From assembly GCF_020509005.1 (NCBI RefSeq), contig NC_063013.1:5022001-5086000 (forward strand): 64,000 nt of DNA, in the 5' to 3' direction. Both the position numbers and the translations under genes were made by a program. Source of the DNA: Fulvia fulva. Taxonomy: Eukaryota; Ascomycota; Dothideomycetes; Mycosphaerellales; Mycosphaerellaceae. A model generated the notes under the pieces. The model did not search any database. It worked only from the letters and a program-made list of their open reading frames with translations, and was not told the DNA's origin. Below are positions 57,301 through 64,000 of the stretch, in pieces; positions within the stretch are counted from its first letter, which is position 1, and each line of letters begins with the position of its first letter.

Positions 57301-58143
57301 AGCTCTTATAACTTAGCTAGGTCGTAATCCTTCTTACTCTTAAGATCTGCTACTATTTTCTATATAATAATCTCTTCACTTCGTAGCATCTTATAGATAC
57401 GGTCGTATTCGGTATATAGCGTAGTGTACTAGGTGTTCTAGAGGTCGTTAGCTCGCTCTATTATATCGAGTTGTCTACCCTTAGTAATCGCCGTATTAAC
57501 TACTTATAGCACGAAGTCGTAGGTGGTCTTCGGGTGTTAGGATATAAGGGTCGTGAGGTTATCTAGGGTGACATTCTAGTATTCGGATACGAGAATATAT
57601 TCTACCTCGTTAAGTAATAGATACACCTCGTCTAGGTCGCCGCCTAGGTTCTCTTCGAGCTTAAACTCGAACAGTTCTATAAAGTCAATCTTACTACCTT
57701 CTTCTCGCTCGAAGGCCTTCTAGTAAGCTTTATCAATCTCTTGTTATAGCGCGACACCGGTATCTACTATAACCCGCCGGTTATCGTCCTATATCTAACT
57801 CTAAGGAAAAGAGGAGAGGTCGGGGAAAAGAGATATACGCTACTTACTTTTGCCCTTAGGCTTAGGTAGCGGTAGTATACCGCCGTTCGTTATTTATAAA
57901 GTTATATTATCTAGGTTTAGGGGAGGCGTAACGGTGCCTATATCCTGACTATCTACGAGCGCGCGACTACCTACTAATAATGTCGCCGCGTTACGTTCTC
58001 TAGGTATCTACGCGCTATACGCCTTACTATATTCTATACTCTAATAGGACTCTACGCGTTCTCGAGTTCTACGGTTCTATCTATTCCTATTATTACGCGT
58101 CCCTTACCTAGATCCGCGATCTAGGTAGGGTAGTAGAACAAAC
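54332..58143 (-). pseudogene. Gyp2 gag-pol, RIPed, right-arm copy
   Basis: Mirror of 15451-19262. It aligns directly with the intact Gyp2 pol (for example 54340-54690 against 63160-63510), with changes that are almost only CpA or TpG to TpA. It is cut in the RT by Cop1, at the same base as in the left arm. Confidence 0.85.
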
Positions 58144-58327
58144 TATAAGGGCGCGCGTACTATAGGGTCCGAACGAGATAGTTGTTATTCTACAAAGCTA
58201 CGAAAGAGGAGCGCGAGGCGCGGCGAAGTTATAAAGTAAAGCTAAGCCGCGCTAACCCGATACAGAAGGTCCGCGGTTTAGCCGGGCCGACGTAGCTATA
58301 GTAAGGGGTCGCGGGCTACCCGTAATA
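58144..58327 (-). repeat. Gyp2 5' LTR, RIPed, right arm
   Basis: 184 bp, mirror of 15267-15450. Over its last 68 bp (58260-58327) it differs from the intact LTR (60056-60123) at 8 sites, all CpA or TpG to TpA. Confidence 0.85.
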
Positions 58328-59341
58328 GCGTTCTTTATATAGATTATACTATCTTCTACTTTAGACGTACGATCGTCGATCTTATATTTACGTAATAGGG
58401 GTACTTAGTATTTTAGGATAGCTATTATATAGTAGCCTAAACGGTCTCTTCGTTATATAGAGCCTTGACTTATATAAGTAAATCCTACTATACTACCTAC
58501 TACGCTACCTCCCCCTCCCGTAGCTCGGTTGAATTAAGCTTAATATAGAGGCGAGCGGGCGGTAGGATGACCTAGCTCTAATACTATAGACGTAGATCGC
58601 TTAGATCCGACGGTAGATCTTACGATCGTCTAGTAAGACTATTAGGCTTTATACCCTATATACCTAGACAATAGGTGATTTTAAATACGAACTGTACTAG
58701 GACCTATACCTAGCGTGCCTACCGTCTATTAAGTTGTTTCGTGCTTATAAAGTATTCTAGGTTCTTATAATCGGAGTAGATAATAACGAGATTATTATCT
58801 ATATCCTTTATATTCTCGAGATTAGTATCTATATTATCGTCTAAGTTGACGGTGAGCTTAGGTCTCTATTCTTCGAAGGCGAGGACGATAGCTAATAGTT
58901 CCTTATCGTAAATCTCGTAGTTATACTCCTATAGTGACATCTTCTTAGATATATATACTACCGGTCTCTAGACGTCTCCGTGTTTCTATAAAATTACTAC
59001 CGTAGTAACGAAATCTAAGGCATCTGTTTCGACTATAGTTTCTAACCCTAGTACGAAGTATACGAGTACCGTGTCCGTTAAGAATGCATCTTTTAATCCT
59101 TAGAAGGCTGCTTCGTATTCTATTATCTAAACGAATAGTATCGGCTTACTATTCTTACTAGTCTTTATTAAATTTGTAAGGGGTATATAGATTTTAGAGA
59201 AGTTCTATATAAACCTTCGATAGAAGTTTCCGAACCTAAGGAATGCTTATATATCCTTTAGGCATATTAGAGTAAGCTAGTTCTTGACTACGTCGACCTT
59301 TTCTAGGTCTATACGGATACCGTCGACTCTATTAGATAGGT
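58328..59341 (-). pseudogene. Gyp4 RT end and RNase H, right-arm mirror
   Basis: Mirror of 14253-15266, with the same RIP scars and the same junction to the Gyp2 LTR. Confidence 0.8.
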
Positions 59342-59362
59342 ATAGTATATATATATACGGAA

Positions 59363-59939
59363 AGGTCTTATATATAGAAAGGGGACCGTAAAAACGCTTA
59401 TCGATCTCTACGCCAAAACAAGACACATTCGAAAGCTCTTATTAAGGCCATTCTAACGATATATAAAGCAGGCCACTGCCCCTAGGACTAAGGGAGTTCT
59501 ACCTTATTCAATCTAGACAGCTTAAAGCTCTCTTTACCCTGTTTCTTTAGCTCTAAACGCCGCGGAGGTGCCTAGCTACATTAGGCAACTCCTAGGTAAT
59601 AGTAGCCTAGGCTACGGTACTAACGGCGCCTACGGCCCTATAGGCGAAGCCCCCCTAAGACAACTAGTAGCAACTTATAGAGGACGCAAAAAGTATAGAA
59701 ACTAACGATTAGCTCCCTTACCGGTCTCTATAGGTAATAATCACTTAGCTACGTACGGCGCTTATACTATCGTATTACCGAGGGCAATAAGAAATAAGGA
59801 CGACGTCCTAGGCGATTAGTAAGGCCACCCGGAATCAACACCCCTATAGCTAGGCATTGGTCGCGGTATCGATACTAGGCCCCCGCCTAACGCACGATAT
59901 AGTTACGATCCGTATTGTAGTAAAGGAAGACTAGGCCGA
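59363..59939 (+). mobile_element. Lin1 5' fragment, right arm, cut by the intact Gyp2
   Basis: The first 577 bp of Lin1 copy a in mirror image (13655-14231), including the same flank TTCCGTATATA (mirror at 59352-59362). It ends exactly where the intact Gyp2 LTR begins. The rest of Lin1 may lie beyond the window, on the far side of Gyp2. Confidence 0.85.
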
Positions 59940-60123
59940 TGTAAGGGCGCGCGTACCATAGGGTCCGAATGAGATAGTTGTTGTTCTACGAAGCTACGAA
60001 AGAGGAGCGCGAGGCGCGGCGAAGTTATAAAGTAAAGCCAAGCCGCGCTAACCCGATGCAGAAGGTCCGCGGTTCAGCCGGGCCGACGCAGCTACAGTGA
60101 GGGGTCGCGGGCTGCCCGTGACA
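59940..60123 (-). repeat. Gyp2 3' LTR, intact copy
   Basis: 184 bp, TGTCACGGG ... CCCTTACA in element orientation, with TATA (minus strand, about 60025-60029) and GTAGAACAA (59981-59989) for self-priming. Left flank GGCCGA; the 5-bp target duplication would be GCCGA, but its partner is outside the window. Confidence 0.9.
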
Positions 60124-63100
60124 GTACCCCCCCTCCCAAAACACGCCTCAGTCCTCTGAGCGTTATTCACCTTGTGAGGCCACTTGCCTGTCGAGCTCCA
60201 TAATCGCGCGAACGCCGAATCATCCTCTAGTGCCCTGTCGTCATCCGATAACATCGCATTCGCTCTATCAAGACTATCCTCGACCGGCTTCCTTCGAGAA
60301 ACATGTTGCCTAGTTAGCTGGCTTGCCCCAGATCTAAGTCTGTCTTCGGCTCGCACTCGCGTATGATCCTTATGACCAAAGTTGGGTATCATTGCAGGCT
60401 CTGTAGGCTCCACTCGAGTATCGAATATGTGCGGAGCAGATTCTATTAGAGGCAAGGCTCGAGGCGACTCATTCGTGACGGTGTCTTTCGGAATGACCCT
60501 GATCGAGTTGAGCCCGAGTATCTCAGTGGCTGGTAGGGACCAGTCAGATGGAGCTGCGAAGCCTACAGGCGTAGACAACTCCGGCCGGTTATGGTGAAAG
60601 TCTGCAACAGCGGCGGCTGCGTGTTCAAGCATGTCCTCTGCAGGTTGCCAGGTCTCACCATCCTCTTCGTTCTGATATCCAGCCCATTTCACCTTGTACC
60701 ATGTATCTACTTTGCGCTTGTGCCCCTTCTTCACCTTGCCTGCCCGCTTACGGGTGTACATGTCAAGGATCTTTTCCACCTCGTACATGTGCGTAGGTGC
60801 TGCCACTACATCGGCTGCTGCATCAGCCTCGGTGGTGTCAGGTTCGATAGTTATCGGTGGTGGCGGCGCCAGATGCTGCCCTTCAAGTGGTGGGAAATCG
60901 GGGTGGTCGGCTCGTTGTAGTAGTGAGGTGTGGAAGCAGTTATCAAGTCCTACTAGAGCGTCTGATAGTTTCAGTCGATAAGAGAGTCTGGCCGGCATAA
61001 CTTCCGTGATCTGGTAAGGGCCGGCATATCTCCTGTCCAGCTTCTTAGATGGTCGAGTCGTGCGGATGTTCTTGGTGCTAAGATACACCCAATCACCCAC
61101 CTTGTAGTCTGGAGGAATGCTTCGGTGGCGGTTTGCTGCCTCTGCTTGGAGAGCTTGTGACATTCGCATATTCTCTTGAAGGTGTTTGTGAAGCTCGCAA
61201 ATTCGACGCACAAAGGTTTCTGCTGATCGCGCGTCCAGTCGCTGGAGAGTGGTCAGTCCTCCCTCCTTTCCAGCGTTCAGGTCAACTCGCTCTATGAACT
61301 CAGGGTTGTATCCTAAGGTGGCGTAGAACGGCGACACACCAGTAGTCTCAGACAGGTGATTGTTGATCGCGAACTGAGCAAGGCACAGCCATTCTGCCCA
61401 GTCATCCTGTGCCTCGTTGGTGAACATGCGGAGATACTGTTCCATCGCCTGGTTAGTGCGTTCTGACTGTCCATCAGTTTCTGGGTGATACGAAGAACTC
61501 AGCTTGCGATTTGTGCGGAGCATCTTGCAGAGTTTCTTCCAGAAGGTAGCAACCCACTGCTTGCCACGGTCTGATGTAATGGTGTCAGGAAACCCGCGCC
61601 GACAGAACACATGTTTGAGGAAAAGCCTTGCCGTATTCTGTGCTGTCATTGCGCCAATAGGGATCAGCTCGACTTCCTTAGTGAGCCTGTCAGTGACGGT
61701 CATAATGTTGTTGTAGACCATGCCGTCAAGAGTGCTGTCTGGGAGTCCGACAACGAAGTCGACTGCAATGTGTTTCCAAGGCCGATCTGGAACAGGAAGT
61801 GGCTGTAGTAATCCTAGTGGCTGGGAGTGCAGAGATTTTGTTGTACGGCAGGTGCGGCAATTCGCGGTGTATCTGCGCACGGATCTCGCTAATCCAGGCC
61901 AGTAGAATTCACGTGCTACGAGTTCATAAGTGCGAGCTCGTCCTGGATGGCCTGCTGCTGGAGCGTCATGGTTTATCTTGATTATCCTGGTCTGTAAAGC
62001 TTGGTCATTTGGTACCCATAAGCTCCAGCCGTCGTATTGGTTTCGAACATATAGCAGGTCGCCATCCACTTTGCAGTGTGCTGGGTGAATCTTCGCTCTC
62101 TGTAGCAGTGTAGGAGTGCGGTCTTTCTGCAGGTCCTTAATCGCGGTCTTGAGCTCGTTATCGGTTACGTACGCCGTCGACATTCGATACTCGAGTTCGG
62201 CTTCCCGCTGACTTTCACGCGTCGCCGGTTGTTCAGTAGGCGCATCTCGTTCTGTAGGCATAAACTCTTCAGCTTCAGGGTTTAGCGGTACTGGTTCCTC
62301 TTCTTCCGGCGCATCTTCTACTGTTGCCTGTAGTGAGGCGATCTTAAGGAATCGCTTAGGAGGCAGCAATGTCTGATGCTGATGCTGGTTCCGAGGGTCG
62401 TCCACCCCCTGCGGAAGGTCCTGGCTGCGTCTCGTCAGGCTGTCTGGCTTTGTACCTTGAAGTCCTGGACGGTATATTATCTTGAAGTTGAACTGTGACA
62501 AGAACTCAGCCCAACGCGCTTGTCGCCGATTTAGCTGCTTTGTCGTCATGAAGTATTCCAGGTTCTTGTGGTCGGTGTAAATCTTGACTGGCTGTGAGTC
62601 CTCATCATCTGCCTCGCAGGCGAGCTCGGGTCTCCATTCCTCAAAAGCCTTGATGATGGCTAACAGTTCCTTATCATAGATTTCATAATTGCACTCCTGT
62701 GGACTCAACTTCTTCGAGTAGAAGGCCACAGGATGTAGCACACCATTCTCGTCATACTGCGAAAGCACGCCGGCGTTCACAAAATCTGAAGAATCTGTCT
62801 CTATTACTGTTTCCCTGCCTGGCACGTAATGTGCGAGCATGCCGGCTTTGCTGAACGCAGCTTTCAAATTGTCAAAGGCTCGTTGGCAATCTAGTGACCA
62901 TTGAATCCTTCTGTTCTTGTGATTGCTTGGTCCGTCCGACTTGGTCAGGTTTGTGAGAGGAGCAGCTATGCGCGAAAATGCTTCGATGAATCGCCTGTAG
63001 AAGTTGGCAAATCCAAGGAAGGCCTGGACATCCTTCAGGTTCTCAGGAGCTTCCCATGTCTGAATACATTCGAGTTTCTCGGGGTCCATCTCGATGCCGT

Positions 63101-64000
63101 CAGGGGTTATGATTAGCCCAAGATACTTCACCTTCTGTTGGTGGAATTCGCTTTTGTCGATGTCCACTGTAAGTCCTGCATCGCGTAGCTTGGTGAGAAC
63201 CTTCCGCACGTGTTCAATGTGCTCCTCCAAGGTGTCACTGAAGATAAGTACGTCATCCAGGTAGGCCGACACAAAGTCGTCTAGGTGTTCTTGCAAGACC
63301 TTGTTGATGTATGATTGGAACGATGCTGGTCCGTTGCACAAGCCGAATGGCAACACTAGACACTCGTAGATGCCGTATCGTGTCGCAAACGCTGTCAACC
63401 ACTCGTGCCCTTCAGCTATCCGTAACTTGTTGAAGGCTGCTACAATGTCCAGCTTTGTGAAGTACTTCTTGCCGTGCATGCGGTTGAGCGTCTCTTGTAT
63501 CAAGGGAATCGGATACCGGTTCTTGATAGTGATCGCATTCAATCCTCTGTAGTCGATACAAACACGCAGCCCACCTCCAGGCTTACGTACCACTAGCACT
63601 GGTGCAGGAGACTGGTTCGTCTTTTGCCCTGCTTTCCGCACCTTCCCTTCAGATGTTTGCTCGTCTAGCCATTTTTTAACTGCCTCGTTCTCCTTCTCAG
63701 CTAGGCCGTAGGGCTTGCGGTATGGTGGCTCTTGTGGACCATCAGGCTTAATGTGAATCTCATGATCTACGCCTAGTCGGTGAGGTGGGAGTCCTTCATG
63801 ATCCTTAGCTGAGAAAGCGTCCGCAATATCGTGGTACATTGGCGGCAACTTCTCCTTCGGGTTGTGATTGAACTGCTTGTTCAAGAATTGGTCCAGATCA
63901 TCAGCAGCCATTGCACTCAGCTTAAGCTCTCCGCCGTCGCTCTCACGCCTAGTGGGCATGATGTAGAAGCACTCAGCCCCAGGCCGGTGCGCGTACATCC
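60048..64000 (-). CDS. pol: Gyp2 pol, intact: RT, RNase H, integrase, chromodomain (5' end off window)
   Basis: At least 1316 residues without a stop and still open at the right edge. The Met at 63996-63998 is probably internal, because the RIPed copies show pol continuing upstream to the protease. Domains counted from that Met: RT about 105-290 (GGGLRVCIDYRGLNAI, YLDDVLIFSD near 244), RNase H about 395-520 (ETDSSD, KELLAIIKAFEEW), integrase zinc finger about 675-716 (HPGRARTYEL ... CRTCR), catalytic residues in VDFVVGL (about 740), TSDRGKQW (about 808) and QSERTN (about 840), and a chromodomain about 1072-1136 (YEVEKILD, WYKVKWAGY, ETWQPAEDM). The frame ends inside the 3' LTR. No RIP scars, so it is potentially active if the part outside is also intact. 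Confidence 0.92.
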   Translation of the reverse strand, partial: MYAHRPGAECFYIMPTRRESDGGELKLSAMAADDLDQFLNKQFNHNPKEKLPPMYHDIADAFSAKDHEGLPPHRLGVDHEIHIKPDGPQEPPYRKPYGLAEKENEAVKKWLDEQTSEGKVRKAGQKTNQSPAPVLVVRKPGGGLRVCIDYRGLNAITIKNRYPIPLIQETLNRMHGKKYFTKLDIVAAFNKLRIAEGHEWLTAFATRYGIYECLVLPFGLCNGPASFQSYINKVLQEHLDDFVSAYLDDVLIFSDTLEEHIEHVRKVLTKLRDAGLTVDIDKSEFHQQKVKYLGLIITPDGIEMDPEKLECIQTWEAPENLKDVQAFLGFANFYRRFIEAFSRIAAPLTNLTKSDGPSNHKNRRIQWSLDCQRAFDNLKAAFSKAGMLAHYVPGRETVIETDSSDFVNAGVLSQYDENGVLHPVAFYSKKLSPQECNYEIYDKELLAIIKAFEEWRPELACEADDEDSQPVKIYTDHKNLEYFMTTKQLNRRQARWAEFLSQFNFKIIYRPGLQGTKPDSLTRRSQDLPQGVDDPRNQHQHQTLLPPKRFLKIASLQATVEDAPEEEEPVPLNPEAEEFMPTERDAPTEQPATRESQREAELEYRMSTAYVTDNELKTAIKDLQKDRTPTLLQRAKIHPAHCKVDGDLLYVRNQYDGWSLWVPNDQALQTRIIKINHDAPAAGHPGRARTYELVAREFYWPGLARSVRRYTANCRTCRTTKSLHSQPLGLLQPLPVPDRPWKHIAVDFVVGLPDSTLDGMVYNNIMTVTDRLTKEVELIPIGAMTAQNTARLFLKHVFCRRGFPDTITSDRGKQWVATFWKKLCKMLRTNRKLSSSYHPETDGQSERTNQAMEQYLRMFTNEAQDDWAEWLCLAQFAINNHLSETTGVSPFYATLGYNPEFIERVDLNAGKEGGLTTLQRLDARSAETFVRRICELHKHLQENMRMSQALQAEAANRHRSIPPDYKVGDWVYLSTKNIRTTRPSKKLDRRYAGPYQITEVMPARLSYRLKLSDALVGLDNCFHTSLLQRADHPDFPPLEGQHLAPPPPITIEPDTTEADAAADVVAAPTHMYEVEKILDMYTRKRAGKVKKGHKRKVDTWYKVKWAGYQNEEDGETWQPAEDMLEHAAAAVADFHHNRPELSTPVGFAAPSDWSLPATEILGLNSIRVIPKDTVTNESPRALPLIESAPHIFDTRVEPTEPAMIPNFGHKDHTRVRAEDRLRSGASQLTRQHVSRRKPVEDSLDRANAMLSDDDRALEDDSAFARLWSSTGKWPHKVNNAQRTEACFGRGGTVTGSPRPLTVAASARLNRGPSASG

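Larger units (their letters stand above)
41987..59939. repeat. Right arm of the giant inverted repeat
   Basis: 17,953 bp, the inverted counterpart of 13655-29859. The inner end is a sharp junction at 41986/41987. The outer end is not a true end but the insertion point of the intact Gyp2 element. Confidence 0.92.

Noticed and set aside
13655..59939. The inverted repeat as a pure assembly artefact
   Set aside because: The arms are not identical: they differ by scattered substitutions, a 2114-bp and a 366-bp deletion, and four LTR variants, which a duplicated contig would not show. A wrong join at 41986 still needs long reads.
4005..59939. Centromere or telomere-adjacent block
   Set aside because: Large RIPed transposon blocks occur there, but no telomere repeat or centromere-specific signal is visible, so I make no claim.

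Overview
The window is from a filamentous ascomycete (Pezizomycotina; a Dothideomycete is my best guess, low confidence). The evidence is a fungal-type Hus1, an F-box/LRR gene without introns, LTR and LINE elements of fungal types, and repeats scarred by repeat-induced point mutation (RIP): almost every CpA/TpG has become TpA, while CpG, CpC and CpT are kept.

Layout. 1-4000 is the edge of a gene region: the 5' part of hus1 (minus strand), a shared divergent promoter, an F-box/LRR gene (plus strand) and a possible remnant of a cut-off gene. From about 4005 to the right edge everything is nested transposable elements. I use local names. Gyp4, Gyp2 and Gyp3 are RIP-destroyed Ty3/gypsy elements, Cop1 is a RIP-destroyed Ty1/copia element, and Lin1 and Lin2 are RIP-destroyed LINEs. 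Two elements are not mutated: Gyp1, a chromodomain gypsy element with 520-bp LTRs, at 24274-28450 (deleted) and 43030-49320 (apparently complete), and one intact Gyp2 copy from 59940 past the right edge.

The main structure is a very large inverted repeat. The left arm is 13655-29859 (16.2 kb). The right arm is 41987-59939 (18.0 kb). The spacer 29860-41986 holds Gyp3 gag, Lin1 and Lin2. Paired positions sum to 73594 in the outer part of the arms and to 71846 in the inner part. The offset is fully explained by a 2114-bp deletion in the left Gyp1 and a 366-bp deletion beside the right Gyp1. The right arm is cut at 59939 by the intact Gyp2 insertion, so the repeat may continue beyond the window.

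Order of events (inference): Gyp4, Gyp3, Gyp2, Cop1, Lin1 and Lin2 accumulated and were RIPed to near saturation. The block was duplicated in inverted orientation. Gyp1 and a fresh Gyp2 copy are young and carry no RIP, so RIP has not acted on them since they arrived. Both young families carry integrase and a C-terminal chromodomain, which fits insertion into heterochromatin made of older mutated elements. No tRNA, rRNA or CRISPR was seen.
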